In this document: one piece after another, positions 52,900 to 62,965 of the stretch | Layout: each line of letters begins with the position of its first letter | Position numbering within the stretch: position 1 is the first letter of the stretch | From: an uncultured Porphyromonas sp. | GTDB lineage: Bacteria > Bacteroidota > Bacteroidia > Bacteroidales > Porphyromonadaceae | NCBI GenBank assembly: GCA_900539765.1 | Contig: UQDF01000001.1 | Location: forward strand, 46,387-110,386 | Direction: 5' to 3' | Length of the DNA: 64,000 bases | The notes under the pieces: model-generated | Told to the model about the DNA's origin: nothing | Database searches by the model: none | Seen by the model: only the letters and a program-made list of their open reading frames with translations | Made by a program: the position numbers and the translations under genes

Positions 52900-55116
52900 A
52901 TGAATAAAAAAATCCTACTTCTATGTACGGCTCTTGTAGCTCTTCTGAGCTTCAACGGGGCCAAGGCACAGGTCAAGGATGCCAGCATCACCGTTGGTGG
53001 TGGCTTTCAGTATGAATTCCTTGACGATGCTCTCAACATCGACAACGCTATGCTTTGGGGCGTACGCGCTGGTTTTGGCTTCGGCCCGATTGTAGAGCTA
53101 CGTGGTGTCTATGATCGCTCTTTCGGCATCAAGTCCAAACTTAGCGATCCTAACGGAGAGTGGAATGTAGACCCAGTCTTCAAAGACCAGATGAGTGATC
53201 GCAAGATCGACATTGAGCGCTATGGTGCTGAGCTTAAGTTCAACCTCCTCGATGGCTACATCCTAGCACCTTACCTACTCGTCGGTGGTGGTATCCAGAA
53301 TATGAAGTATGAGCTACCTATCGCTGATGAGAAGATCGAGATGATGAAGACTGATCACCTATACTTCTCTGGAGCTCTAGGCTTTAAGATCAATCTAGCA
53401 CCTCGTATCGCCCTCAACCTATCAGGGAACTATCTAGGTTTCCGCACGGATCTACTTAACCCATATGTCAGCCTAGCAAAGGTTGGTGACAAGGTGGACG
53501 ACAACGGTCTAGCTCTGATGAACAACTTCTCAGCTCGTGCTGGTCTCTCTGTCTACCTCGGTGGCTACGACTCCAGAGGTAGTAACGAGGTAAGCCGTGC
53601 TTACAGAGACTTCTTCTCCAATGGATTCCGTGGTATGGTCTTCACGATCGAGCCTTCCATCCTATATATGGACTTCAATGAAGACTCTTATTGGAATAGC
53701 CGCGACTCATGGTTCTACGGAGGTCAGATCGGTCTAGACTTCAACAACACCTTCGGTGTACGTGGATTCTACTACCAAGCAGGCGAGCCTGGCAAGAAGC
53801 TTGACTTCGACTTCGACAAGGAGCGCGCTATATATGGTGGTTACTTCACGGGTCGTCTCAACCTACCTCGTGGTGTGACACCTTACGTCAACCTCGGTGC
53901 TGGTTACCTCGATGCTAAGCTCTCTGAGGAGGCTACTGAGCAAGACAAGGCTAACCTACATGACGTCGTCTTCGGTATGGCTGGTGTCGGTCTAGAGGTA
54001 CCTCTCTTCCGCTATGCTAGTCTATTCGGTAGTGCTAACTTCATCGCACACCCAGCTCCTGGCGTCAAGACAGCTAATATCACAAAGAGCTCTGAGATCG
54101 TTGCTAAGAACATGGCTTATCAGGTCGGTGTACGCTTTAACATAGGCAAGCCCGCTGGTCACTACATATTTGACGAAGACAAGGCTACTCAAGAGCGTAT
54201 CAACGAGTATCGTGAGTACCACTACTATGGTCAGGATCGTGACGATGAGTATGTACGTATGACTCCATCTGAGATCGAGGATATGGCACAGCGCATCATC
54301 GACCGCAACCGTAGCAAGAAGGGTCAGTCCTGCAAGGGTGGCAACTACTACCGCCAGCCCAACGATGACGCACTCACTCCACTAGAGCGTGAGCTAGTAC
54401 ATGCCCTGATCGGTAACTCTCCTCAGTACATCGCTCAGCAGCAGATGCTCGCTAATGGTCAGGTCAAGGCTCAGAATGGGACTACTACTTCTGACCTAAA
54501 TGATCAAAATGAGAAGATCCTCGATCGTCTTGACGAGATCGACAGAAAGATCGAGAACAACGAGGCTCGTATGCAGCAGTATCAGCCTACACAGCCTGCA
54601 ACGACTGTCGTAACGACTCCTCCTACGCATCCAGCTTATCAGGCTCCTGCTACATCCTCTGCTGTAACTATGGATGGCAACGCTACACCCGTAGACAACA
54701 ATCATAAGAGCCTCATCAGACTAAACTCTGTAGGACTCCTCGTCGGTGCAAACATTGTTAAGCCTGAGGAGGAGAATGCTTTTGGAGCTTTTGCAGTAGG
54801 TGTACGTGCTTTTATGCCTATCAGCAATACGAAGCTTGACTTCATCCCTGAGTTCTTTGTAGGCTTCGGCAAGAAGACCACCTTCGGTCTTACAGGTAAT
54901 GTCGTGTACAACTTCCAGTTTAAGGAGCTTGGCAACTTTGTACCTTACCTAGGTGCAGGTGTCGGTGTTTATACAGACACAAAGTTTGGGGCCAACTTCC
55001 TCTTGGGTACTTCATACAAGCTACCTGAGCTCAATAGTGCTATATTCCTAGACTATGGTATACGCACCACAGGACGCAACCATAGCATAGCTCTAGGATA
55101 CCGCTTCTACTTCTAA
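52900..55116 (+). CDS. two-barrel outer membrane protein
   Basis: 738 residues. Signal peptide about 1-23 (ends FNGAKAQ). Residues about 30-425 look like two successive eight-strand barrels (for example VTVGGGFQYEFLDD; YGGQIGLDFNNTFGVRGFY). About 460-600 is polar, with a helix (NEKILDRLDEIDRKIENNEA) and a Pro/Thr-rich linker (PATTVVTTPPTHP); a third barrel-like domain ends the protein (GYRFYF). The next gene is OmpA-like and is 20 bp away. The pair probably makes a cell-envelope complex spanning to the peptidoglycan. Strong promoter and a late terminator suggest high expression. Confidence 0.75.
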   Translation: MNKKILLLCTALVALLSFNGAKAQVKDASITVGGGFQYEFLDDALNIDNAMLWGVRAGFGFGPIVELRGVYDRSFGIKSKLSDPNGEWNVDPVFKDQMSDRKIDIERYGAELKFNLLDGYILAPYLLVGGGIQNMKYELPIADEKIEMMKTDHLYFSGALGFKINLAPRIALNLSGNYLGFRTDLLNPYVSLAKVGDKVDDNGLALMNNFSARAGLSVYLGGYDSRGSNEVSRAYRDFFSNGFRGMVFTIEPSILYMDFNEDSYWNSRDSWFYGGQIGLDFNNTFGVRGFYYQAGEPGKKLDFDFDKERAIYGGYFTGRLNLPRGVTPYVNLGAGYLDAKLSEEATEQDKANLHDVVFGMAGVGLEVPLFRYASLFGSANFIAHPAPGVKTANITKSSEIVAKNMAYQVGVRFNIGKPAGHYIFDEDKATQERINEYREYHYYGQDRDDEYVRMTPSEIEDMAQRIIDRNRSKKGQSCKGGNYYRQPNDDALTPLERELVHALIGNSPQYIAQQQMLANGQVKAQNGTTTSDLNDQNEKILDRLDEIDRKIENNEARMQQYQPTQPATTVVTTPPTHPAYQAPATSSAVTMDGNATPVDNNHKSLIRLNSVGLLVGANIVKPEEENAFGAFAVGVRAFMPISNTKLDFIPEFFVGFGKKTTFGLTGNVVYNFQFKELGNFVPYLGAGVGVYTDTKFGANFLLGTSYKLPELNSAIFLDYGIRTTGRNHSIALGYRFYF

Positions 55117-55136
55117 TCAATTATCACTACAACAGT

Positions 55137-56105
55137 ATGACTAAGAAATCATTTATAGTCGGGCTGTGCGTGATCCTTCTATCAGCTGCAGTCTCCACAC
55201 CTGTGGAGGCTCAGCGAGATAGGCGTCAAGCACCTCGCCAGAAGCGCGACCGCACGGAGCGCTTTGAGAGGAGCGAGCGTGATCAACGTGAGAAAGAGGT
55301 GGTAATGACAAAGCAAGAGCTTGCCATGCTCGTCAATGCTATAGTCACCGCAGCCGAAGAGGATGAGATGGACGGTTGTCCCCAGCAACGTGACATAACA
55401 ATCACAAGCAATAAGGACAGAGACCTACTCTATCTACTCCTACAGTATCACAACCTCAACGCTATGAAGGCGTCAGCGCCAATTTATACACAGCCTGGAC
55501 AGCCTATCAACGTCGGAGGACAGCTATACTACCCAGCTGGTAGTAATCTCGTCGTAGCTCAAGGCGCTCAAGGCATGAATGATGCCGACAAGATCAAAGC
55601 GCTCGAAGAGGAGCTAGCTCGCCTCAAGGCAGCTCAGCAGGACCCTCAGCGTGACGAGGATCAGATAGCTCAGCAACTGTCTGCTCTACGCGATCAGCTC
55701 AACGAGCTCGAGAAAGCTTCTGAGCAAGCTCCTGTCTACAACTACGACAACCGTCGGGTGATCCACCAAGACCGCTCACGCAACAACGTACAGCTCAGTC
55801 GTAGCGTTTTCTTTAAGGTCAATTCGGACGTAATCAACGCAGAGGGTCTCGAGGCTGTGCGCAACGTTGCTGACTTTGTCATCAACGATCCACGCGCGCT
55901 CGTACTCGTATACGGCTATGCTAGTATCGATGGTCCCGTAGACTTCAACAACAAGCTCGCTGCTAAGCGTGCTGCTAGTGTCATCAAGGCACTCCAAGAG
56001 GCAGGCGTTCCAGCAGCTGCTATCAAGCGTTACGATAATGGAGTCGACACGACTCCAGCCAAGCGTACCGATGCTCGTCGCGTAGACATGGACGTGATCT
56101 ACTAA
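55137..56105 (+). CDS. OmpA-family peptidoglycan-binding protein
   Basis: 322 residues. Signal peptide to about 25 (VSTPVEAQ), then a very charged stretch (RRQAPRQKRDRTERFERSER), a coiled coil (ALEEELARLKAAQQDPQRDE, about 160-200) and a C-terminal OmpA-like domain from about 220 (RSVFFKVNSDVINAEGLEA, GYASIDGPVDFNNKLAAKRA, DARRVDMDVIY). It lacks a membrane barrel of its own, so it likely teams with the barrel protein just upstream. The OmpA domain would hold peptidoglycan. A terminator follows at 56166. Confidence 0.85.
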   Translation: MTKKSFIVGLCVILLSAAVSTPVEAQRDRRQAPRQKRDRTERFERSERDQREKEVVMTKQELAMLVNAIVTAAEEDEMDGCPQQRDITITSNKDRDLLYLLLQYHNLNAMKASAPIYTQPGQPINVGGQLYYPAGSNLVVAQGAQGMNDADKIKALEEELARLKAAQQDPQRDEDQIAQQLSALRDQLNELEKASEQAPVYNYDNRRVIHQDRSRNNVQLSRSVFFKVNSDVINAEGLEAVRNVADFVINDPRALVLVYGYASIDGPVDFNNKLAAKRAASVIKALQEAGVPAAAIKRYDNGVDTTPAKRTDARRVDMDVIY

Positions 56106-56165
56106 TAGACTGCAGACACTACTCCGTCAAGGGGTAGCTCAAGCAATCTTATACATTTAATACAG

Positions 56166-56203
56166 AGAGGAGGAGAGCTCAGCGAGTTCCCCTCCTCTTT
56201 TTT
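56166..56203 (+). terminator. rho-independent terminator after the OmpA gene
   Basis: AGAGGAGGAGAGCT (56166-56179) pairs with AGTTCCCCTCCTCT (56185-56198), followed by a T-tract. Confidence 0.8.
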
Positions 56204-56328
56204 CTACCTTATCTTCACGCTTACCCGCAAACAGCTAACAGCTAACAGCCAACTAAGACAATTTGTCACACATTCCTATCCTTTGGCACATCTGTTGCTT
56301 GAAGTAGTCAGAATCAAACCTTAAAAAC

Positions 56329-58923
56329 ATGAACATAGATAAGTACACTATCAAATCACAGCGGGTGATCCAAACGATGATCGCCCAAGCGCGACAGCAG
56401 GGACATCAGGCTCTAGAGCCGATATGTCTCCTAGATGCGCTACTACGTGAGGGACGTGACGTCGTCGAGTATGTCGCTACCAAGGCGGGTGCCTACATGC
56501 ACCAGATAGAGCAGTCGGTAGCACAGCAACTGGAGCGTCTGCCTCACGTATCTGGTGGAGAGCCTTACCTCTCTAACCAGACAAACCAAGTGCTCACCCA
56601 GTCGGAGCAGATAGCTAGCGAGATGGGTGATCAATACATAGCCGTGGAACACATCTTCCTAGCACTCCTCAAGGTGACCAGCGAAGCTCGTCAGCTACTC
56701 CTCGACGCAGGCTTGACCTACGCTGACGCTGAGGCGGCTATCCGTGAGCTGCGCAAGGGACGCAAGGTAGACTCCGCAACGAGTGATCAGCAGTACAATG
56801 CCCTCGGCAAATACGCTATCGACCTTTGCGAGCGAGCTCGTGAGGGCAAGCTAGACCCAGTCATAGGTCGTGACGAGGAGATACGTCGTGTCCTACAGAT
56901 ACTCTCTCGACGCACGAAAAATAATCCTATCCTCGTCGGTGAGCCAGGTGTCGGTAAGACCGCTATCGCTGAGGGCTTGGCGCATCGTGTCATACGTGGC
57001 GACGTGCCAGAAAACCTCAAGGACAAGCTCATCTACTCACTCGATATGGGAGCTCTCATCGCAGGAGCAAAGTATCAGGGAGAGTTCGAGGAGCGTCTCA
57101 AGTCGGTCGTCAATGAGGTGACCGCCTCCGATGGGCAGGTAATCCTTTTCATCGATGAGATCCATACACTCGTTGGTGCGGGAGCTTCGCAAGGAGCTAT
57201 GGATGCGGCAAACATCCTCAAGCCTGCCCTCGCACGTGGTGAGCTAAGGGCCATCGGTGCCACCACCCTCGATGAGTACCGCAAGTACTTTGAGAAGGAC
57301 AAAGCGCTCGAGCGCCGCTTCCAGATGGTGATGGTCGATGAGCCAGACGAGATGAGCAGCATTTCTATCCTGAGAGGACTCAAGGAGCGCTACGAGAACC
57401 ACCACAAGGTACGTATCCAAGATGACGCCATACTGGCTGCCGTGCAGCTTAGTTCGCGCTACATCACAGATCGCTTCCTACCCGACAAGGCTATTGACCT
57501 TGTGGACGAGGCTGCTGCACGACTACGTATCCAGATAGACTCGATGCCCGAAGAGCTAGACGAGCTGGAGCGTCGTATCAAGCAGCTAGAGATAGAGCGT
57601 GAGGCGATCAAGCGTGAGCACGACGAGCCTAAGCTAGCAGCGCTCTCCAAGCAGATAGCAGATCTAGAGGAAGAGCGCAATGCGCTGGCTGCTCAGTGGC
57701 ATGGCGAGAAAGACCTAGTCAATGAGGCGCAGCAGCTGAAGGTAGAGCGTGAACAGACCTCTATCGAGGCGGACAAAGCGGAGCGTATGGGCGACTATGG
57801 TCGTGTAGCAGAGCTTCGTTACGGACGACTCAAGGAGATCGATGATCAGATAGCTCAACTCAATCAGAAACTTGCCGAGCAGCGTGCCTCTGGCACCGCA
57901 CTGATCACCGAAGAGGTGACAGCCGAAGATATCGCTGACATCGTAGCTCGCTGGACTGGTATCCCCGTAAGCCGTATGCTCATGAGCGAGCGGGACAAGC
58001 TACTCAACCTAGAGGCGGAGCTGCACAAGCGTGTCGTCGGTCAGGAAGAGGCGATCACCGCTATTGCTGATGCCGTGCGTCGCAGTCGTGCAGGCTTGCA
58101 GGATCCCAATAGGCCGATCGGCTCCTTTATCTTCCTCGGCACGACAGGTGTCGGTAAGACGGAGGTGGCTAGAGCCTTGGCGGAGTGTCTCTTTGACGAT
58201 GAGCATATGATGACCCGTATCGATATGAGCGAGTATCAGGAGAAGTTTAGCGCCACACGTCTCATCGGAGCGCCTCCTGGCTACGTTGGTTACGATGAGG
58301 GCGGTCAGCTCACCGAGGCGATTAGGCGTAAGCCCTACTCGGTCGTACTCTTTGATGAGATTGAGAAGGCACACCCCGATGTCTTCAACCTACTCCTCCA
58401 GGTGCTGGACGATGGTAGGCTTACGGACAACAAGGGGCACGTGGTCAACTTCAAGAACACGATCATCATCATGACCAGCAACCTAGGCTCCGACCTGATC
58501 CGTCACAACTTCGAGCACATCGATGAGCAAAACCGCGAAGAGGTCATCGAGCGCACCGAGGAGGAGGTCAAGACGCTACTCAAGCAGACGATCCGCCCTG
58601 AGTTTGTCAACCGTATTGACGAGACCATTGTCTTCACGCCACTGACCAAGGCTCAGATCGCTCAGATCGTACGTCTACAGCTCGACAAGGTAGCTCATAC
58701 ACTCAAGGAGAACGGCGTAACGCTCCACTACAGCGATGCCGCCATCGACCTACTAGCCGAGCGAGGCTACGACCCCGAGTTTGGTGCACGTCCTGTCAAG
58801 CGTGTCATACAGCGTCTCGTCCTCAACGAGCTCTCGAAGGCGCTCCTGGCTGGCACCGTAGAGCGCACGAAGCCTATCACGCTAGACGTAGGGGCTGACG
58901 GACAGCTCACCTTCCTAGACTAA
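56329..58923 (+). CDS. clpB: ClpB disaggregase
   Basis: 864 residues, full length. N domain to about 145, NBD1 with Walker [10 protein letters not shown] (about 206-214) and [13 protein letters not shown], a middle coiled-coil domain (about 400-530, rich in Glu, Arg, Lys), NBD2 with GTTGVGKTE (about 604-612) and [14 protein letters not shown]. The C-terminal small domain ends GQLTFLD. Cytoplasmic AAA+ disaggregase working with DnaK. A possible heat-shock or vegetative promoter with TTTG elements lies before it (56262-56285), but it is off-consensus. A terminator follows. Confidence 0.96.
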   Translation: MNIDKYTIKSQRVIQTMIAQARQQGHQALEPICLLDALLREGRDVVEYVATKAGAYMHQIEQSVAQQLERLPHVSGGEPYLSNQTNQVLTQSEQIASEMGDQYIAVEHIFLALLKVTSEARQLLLDAGLTYADAEAAIRELRKGRKVDSATSDQQYNALGKYAIDLCERAREGKLDPVIGRDEEIRRVLQILSRRTKNNPILVGEPGVGKTAIAEGLAHRVIRGDVPENLKDKLIYSLDMGALIAGAKYQGEFEERLKSVVNEVTASDGQVILFIDEIHTLVGAGASQGAMDAANILKPALARGELRAIGATTLDEYRKYFEKDKALERRFQMVMVDEPDEMSSISILRGLKERYENHHKVRIQDDAILAAVQLSSRYITDRFLPDKAIDLVDEAAARLRIQIDSMPEELDELERRIKQLEIEREAIKREHDEPKLAALSKQIADLEEERNALAAQWHGEKDLVNEAQQLKVEREQTSIEADKAERMGDYGRVAELRYGRLKEIDDQIAQLNQKLAEQRASGTALITEEVTAEDIADIVARWTGIPVSRMLMSERDKLLNLEAELHKRVVGQEEAITAIADAVRRSRAGLQDPNRPIGSFIFLGTTGVGKTEVARALAECLFDDEHMMTRIDMSEYQEKFSATRLIGAPPGYVGYDEGGQLTEAIRRKPYSVVLFDEIEKAHPDVFNLLLQVLDDGRLTDNKGHVVNFKNTIIIMTSNLGSDLIRHNFEHIDEQNREEVIERTEEEVKTLLKQTIRPEFVNRIDETIVFTPLTKAQIAQIVRLQLDKVAHTLKENGVTLHYSDAAIDLLAERGYDPEFGARPVKRVIQRLVLNELSKALLAGTVERTKPITLDVGADGQLTFLD

Positions 58924-59006
58924 GCACTCACTGAGTGCCTACAAGAAATAGAGCATAAATCTCTCTGCTGCAAGGCTAAAAAGCCTTCGTCAGTAGACTC
59001 TTATAT

Positions 59007-59050
59007 AACTCTCCACCGAAGAATTTGATTTCTTCGGTGGAGAGTTTTTC
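59007..59050 (+). terminator. terminator after clpB
   Basis: 17-bp arms: AACTCTCCACCGAAGAA (59007-59023) with TTCTTCGGTGGAGAGTT (59030-59046), then TTTTTC. Perfect stem. Confidence 0.85.
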
Positions 59051-59112
59051 TTTCCTCCGAAGAAATCGAGCTTTCCTCCGAGCTATTTTGGAAAAACTTC
59101 GGAGGAAATCGG
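59050..59112. repeat. partial repeat: TTCCTCCGAAG modules
   Basis: TTTCCTCCGAAGAAATCG, CTTTCCTCCGAGC and ACTTCGGAGGAAATCGG resemble the core of the 167-bp element (AACTTCGGAGGAATCA) but the CCACGTGG parts are absent. Confidence 0.55.
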
Positions 59113-59197
59113 ACGGCAATAAATCTACTTAGAGGAAAAGAGGAGAGAAGCTCTCAGACCTCCTCTCCTCATTTACACAAGATATGACTATCAGTCC

Positions 59198-60244
59198 TTA
59201 TAGGATGTAGGGTATAGTCTCGTCATCAACTACAACGAATATCTTCTCTCCATCATTGCAGGGCAGAGCGAGAGCGTAACTCTCGTAGAAGGAGGTCGTA
59301 CCCACAAGAGCCGTGCCATCAGAGCGGTAAACGGTCAGGTCGTGATGCTTGTCATCATTTACACGGATAGTCAGTCCTAATCGGTCTCGCTCTATCTGCA
59401 CGTCGAGCGATTCTCTAGTCAAAGGCGCTGTAGTTCCTCTCGTTTGCTTGATGTCGCATAGTTCTGATGGGTGAAACCTATATACATCCCCAGTTGGAGA
59501 GGTGTAGCATAGAGGGATGTAGTCAAGGTAGGTAAAGCCTGGCACCACACCTAGTTCCTCTTTGTTAAACAAAAAACCAAAGGAGTACCCAATACCCTCA
59601 ATCCATTGGTAAACTTCTAGAGAGGAGCGTGGCTTGTCACTCGCTAGAAGTACTCTCTCGAGCGTGTACACTATGCGGTTAGCTCCCAGCATCTCTCTCG
59701 TACGAATATCGATCACTCGTAGGAGCATGGGGCGCATCCATCCCAAAGCTCCCTGTTCATAGTTCCAGGAGAGTCGTTCATCATTATCATATCCCGAGTA
59801 GACCCTCACAGTGTCACCGACCTTATAATTATAGTCAAAGAGGACTACCTCCGCAGGCTGACCATCAACCTTATTATCATCTCGGAAGTTGCAACGTAGA
59901 TATATCTTCCCTTTGTCTAGATCTTCTCGGACGTATAGATCCTCACGAAATTGGTGTTTCCCTATGTCAAAGTAGCTTTTCCCATCTACCTCTTTGATTT
60001 TGTCTAGTTCGAAGGTTTCTGTTGAAGCGTCAAACGTCACGTGCCGCTCCAAGGCGGTCGAGGTGGCATTGGGCTCATCTACAATGTACAGATCCCTTCT
60101 CAACAAATGCCACTTGGCTCCTGCCTGTATGGTCGGGATGGTCGGATGCGTCTTCGGAGTGGGCTGTGACTCCTGAGCTAATACGCCCCCAAAGCTAGTA
60201 AGGTGGACGACTAGTGTAGCTGCGATTACATTGGAGAGTTTCAT
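59198..60244 (-). CDS. secreted protein of unknown function
   Basis: 348 residues with signal peptide to about 23 (LTSFGGVLAQ). Mature part is soluble and mixed alpha/beta, with a Pro/Thr-rich start (QPTPKTHPTIPTI). It ends with a beta-rich region about 75 residues long (VQIERDRLGLTIRVNDDKHH, then LTVYRSDGTALVG and IFVVVDDETIPYIL) that resembles, in shape only, a C-terminal sorting domain of type IX cargo; the usual Gly-Tyr-x-Val pattern and late Lys are missing. No motif recognised. It is convergent with clpB across a double repeat zone. Confidence 0.65.
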   Translation of the reverse strand: MKLSNVIAATLVVHLTSFGGVLAQESQPTPKTHPTIPTIQAGAKWHLLRRDLYIVDEPNATSTALERHVTFDASTETFELDKIKEVDGKSYFDIGKHQFREDLYVREDLDKGKIYLRCNFRDDNKVDGQPAEVVLFDYNYKVGDTVRVYSGYDNDERLSWNYEQGALGWMRPMLLRVIDIRTREMLGANRIVYTLERVLLASDKPRSSLEVYQWIEGIGYSFGFLFNKEELGVVPGFTYLDYIPLCYTSPTGDVYRFHPSELCDIKQTRGTTAPLTRESLDVQIERDRLGLTIRVNDDKHHDLTVYRSDGTALVGTTSFYESYALALPCNDGEKIFVVVDDETIPYIL

Positions 60245-60938
60245 AGTTGTACTGTTTTGATTGGCTTTAAGTTTTTATGGATTGATTCCAGTCGCAAGTT
60301 ACGTTTTTTTTCTTGATTGTACGACACTTCTAGTGGAGCTCCTCCAACAAGCTCAAAGCCACATCAACGCTTCGTCTGAGGGAAAAACTCGCGCGGATGA
60401 CTGCAGAGTCAATCTTTGCAACAGGATTATAATGCGTCACCCCTGGCTGAAGAAATGCAACGCTGACTCACAACAATAATTCAGACCCGACTACATATCG
60501 ATACAGAGCCGTGTCGGGGAAAACGGATTCTCCACGTGGATATTTCGAAATCTCCACGTGGATATTCGAGAAAAGAGGGAATTGGACGAATTTCCCCGTA
60601 AAGAGATGTAATTAGAGATTAGAAATTAGAGGTTAGAGATTAGGAATCGGAGAGCATCGGAGGGGGAGAGATTAGAGGGTTGACACATTATAATCTATGC
60701 CTCGCTTGTCGCTCATGTATAGCCCCTGCAAGAGCCATTATAATGCGTCAGCTCTGGTCTCTAATCTCTAACCTCTAAATTCGTACCTTTGCAGTCTAGT
60801 GCACAAGCTTATCAGCAGGTGGTCACACATACTCCGTGGATGGGTTATGACACTGGGGGAACGAAAACATACATTCATTGCGGAGTCAGGTGCACTGCTG
60901 GTGATGGTGCTTAAACTGACTCTCAGAGAAGAAAGACT
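60245..60938. other. intergenic stretch with repeats and a promoter
   Basis: About 690 bp with no convincing gene. It has a partial CCACGTGG module (60527-60568), tandem AGAGATTAGA-type tracts (60608-60680), two TATAATGCGTCA copies and a 35-nt shared promoter module ending at the -7 box 60784-60791. A 40-codon frame at 60847 (MTLGERKHTFIAES) overlaps the start of the next gene in another frame; not supported as a gene. Confidence 0.6.
60784..60791 (+). promoter_or_regulatory. -7 box for the thrE-like operon
   Basis: TACCTTTG, with GTCTCTAATCTCTAACCTCT before it (60757-60776), as before fur. Leader to the ATG at 60939 is about 145 nt. Confidence 0.7.
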
Positions 60939-61715
60939 ATGGAAAACGATCTTCATGGTAATAGTCTGAAGGCTGTCGGGACCTTTCTCTCAGCCTATGC
61001 GACACATATGATGGGCTGTGGCGTACACACGTCTCGTGTCGTGCGCTGTACGCAGCGCATAGGCGAGAGCTACGGATATACCGTTGTGACGATGATGGTA
61101 CAGAAGGGGGTACTGATCAAGCTGTACGATCCTAAGAGCAATGCTCTTTTTGCTATTGAGGGGGCTATTCCACCACTACCTATCAGCTTCGAACACAACG
61201 CCCGTTTGAGTGCCTTGAGCTGGGAGGTAGTCGATGAGCATCTGACGCTGGACGAGGCTCGTGAGCGGTATGAGCAGATACTGGCTGCGCCGCGTACCCA
61301 CCCGCTGTTTGTATTGATCTTAGTAGGGCTGGCCAACGCTTCATTTTGTCGGCTTTTCGGAGGCGATTTGCCAGCTATGGGTATCGTTTTTTGGGCTACG
61401 GTCGTGGGGTTCATCTGCAAGCAGAAGTTGATCCAGGAGCATGTAAACCACTATATAGCCTTTATGGTGTCAGCCTTTGTGGCATCGCTCTGCACGAGCA
61501 TCTCTCTGATCTTCAATACAGATAGTGAGATCGCTCTGACGACGAGCGTACTCTACCTAGTGCCTGGAGTGCCGCTCATCAATGGTGTGATAGACATCGT
61601 GGAGGGGTACATACAGACGGGCTTCTCAAGGCTTGTAGAGGCTTTCCTGCTGATAGGGTGTATCGGGTGGGGCTTTTCGATTACGCTCTTTATCTTTAAG
61701 AGTAGCTTGCTATGA
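60939..61715 (+). CDS. threonine/serine exporter ThrE-like, N-terminal subunit
   Basis: 258 residues. N-terminal soluble part (about 1-115; GTFLSAYATHMMGCGVHTSR is the start of the DUF1212 domain) and then about five hydrophobic helices (about 120-255). The C-terminal VPLINGVIDIVEGYIQTGFSR is typical of ThrE/YjjP. In split systems this pairs with a YjjB-like partner; here that is the next gene, with a 4-bp ATGA overlap that suggests coupled translation. It would export small amino or dicarboxylic acids; the substrate is not known. Confidence 0.85.
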   Translation: MENDLHGNSLKAVGTFLSAYATHMMGCGVHTSRVVRCTQRIGESYGYTVVTMMVQKGVLIKLYDPKSNALFAIEGAIPPLPISFEHNARLSALSWEVVDEHLTLDEARERYEQILAAPRTHPLFVLILVGLANASFCRLFGGDLPAMGIVFWATVVGFICKQKLIQEHVNHYIAFMVSAFVASLCTSISLIFNTDSEIALTTSVLYLVPGVPLINGVIDIVEGYIQTGFSRLVEAFLLIGCIGWGFSITLFIFKSSLL

Positions 61716-62206
61716 CGCTACTGGTCGACATACTCTTAGATGGGCTCTTTGCAGCGATGGCAGCGATGGGCTTTGGAGCTATCTCGGACCCTCCGCTGAG
61801 GGCTTACCGCAGTATCGCTATACTAGCTGCCGTGGGGCATGCGCTACGCTTCGTCTTGATGACGATGTGTGGGGTCAATATCGCTATCGGCTCGCTCTGC
61901 GCCTCGCTAACGATAGGCTTTGGGGCGCTATGGCTGGGAAAGCGTATACAGACGCCGATCACCGTTCTCTCGATACCGGCACTCCTTCCGATGATCCCAG
62001 GTAAGTATGCGTACAATATGTTCTTCGCACAGATTATGTTCTTGCAAAATCTAGACAGTCTTGAGGGACAGCAGAAGTATATGGAGATGTTTTTCTTCAA
62101 TAGCATCGTAGCCATCACAGTCATCTTCGTTCTTGCAGCAGGGGCTACACTTCCTATCCTACTCTTCCCTAAGCGGACCTTCTCTCTAACTCGTAAGCAC
62201 CCATAA
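61712..62206 (+). CDS. ThrE-like exporter, C-terminal subunit (YjjB type)
   Basis: 164 residues with about five helices, including AAMAAMGFGAISDPPLRAYR and LSIPALLPMIPGKYAYNMFF (the conserved PGxxxY motif of DUF3815). It overlaps the YjjP-like gene by four bases (ATGA), so the two together form the 10-helix exporter that other bacteria have fused. It ends 14 bp before the next gene. Confidence 0.85.
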   Translation: MTLLVDILLDGLFAAMAAMGFGAISDPPLRAYRSIAILAAVGHALRFVLMTMCGVNIAIGSLCASLTIGFGALWLGKRIQTPITVLSIPALLPMIPGKYAYNMFFAQIMFLQNLDSLEGQQKYMEMFFFNSIVAITVIFVLAAGATLPILLFPKRTFSLTRKHP

Positions 62207-62220
62207 GCTCTGATCTCTAT

Positions 62221-62949
62221 ATGAATACCTTTTGGAATACAATCGCCCAGTACAATATCGCAACATGGCCGATACAGATACTCCTAGTCATCTCTGCCGT
62301 TGTGGTTCTGTACCTACTAGTAAAGCGTCCATCACGTCGCAGTACAATCATTGCTAAGTCCTATCTGATACTCCTGTATGTATGGATCGCTGTAGCATAC
62401 TACGCTGTCTACTGTGCAGAGCGTAGCTACTCTATACTACTCAGCATATACTGGGGCATACTGGCTCTGGCATGGGTTAAGGATCTTATACAGAACGACA
62501 CTCAGTTTGCCCTACGAGATAAGTTCAAGCCCTTTGGGGTCTTCGTGCTCTTACTGCCACTGATGTACCCCCTCGCTTCGATCATGCGGGGACTATCCTT
62601 CCCCTATATCACAACGCCTGTGATGCCCTGCACGGTGGCTATCTACACGATCGGGCTACTGCTACTCTTCACAAGTCGGGTCAATATCTTTATCGTCCTA
62701 CTCCTCCTCAACTGGGCTATGGTGGGCGTGACAAAGACTTGGTTCTTCGGGATACCCGAGGACTTCATCCTAGTACTCACGGCGATACCGGCTCTCTACA
62801 TCTTCTTCCGAGAGTACTTCGCACTAGACCTACATCAAGACTCGAAGCCACAGGCGAAGTATATCAACGCGCTCCTGATCCTAGTCTGCATAGGGGTCTG
62901 CATCGCACTCTGCTGGGCACTCTTTGCGCAAATCTCTCAAGACTTATGA
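62221..62949 (+). CDS. seven-helix membrane protein, DUF6064-like
   Basis: 242 residues with seven to eight hydrophobic helices. The start NTFWNTIAQYNIATWPIQIL followed by a helix and a basic KRPSRRS loop, and a later PVMPCTVAIYTIGLLLLF segment, resemble the DUF6064 family as I know it; the late FFGIPEDFILVLTAIPAL is a further shared block. Reaction and transported substrate unknown. It lies 14 bp after the ThrE-like pair in the same direction, perhaps one transcript. The family call is tentative. Confidence 0.65.
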   Translation: MNTFWNTIAQYNIATWPIQILLVISAVVVLYLLVKRPSRRSTIIAKSYLILLYVWIAVAYYAVYCAERSYSILLSIYWGILALAWVKDLIQNDTQFALRDKFKPFGVFVLLLPLMYPLASIMRGLSFPYITTPVMPCTVAIYTIGLLLLFTSRVNIFIVLLLLNWAMVGVTKTWFFGIPEDFILVLTAIPALYIFFREYFALDLHQDSKPQAKYINALLILVCIGVCIALCWALFAQISQDL

Positions 62950-62965
62950 GATATCGGCTAATTCC

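Noticed and set aside
59198..59450. Type IX secretion sorting domain at the end of the secreted protein
   Set aside because: Shape is similar but the expected Gly-Tyr-x-Val and C-terminal Lys pattern is missing; kept as a remark only.
60847..60969. 40-codon frame before the thrE-like gene
   Set aside because: Overlaps the true start in another frame and has no family features.
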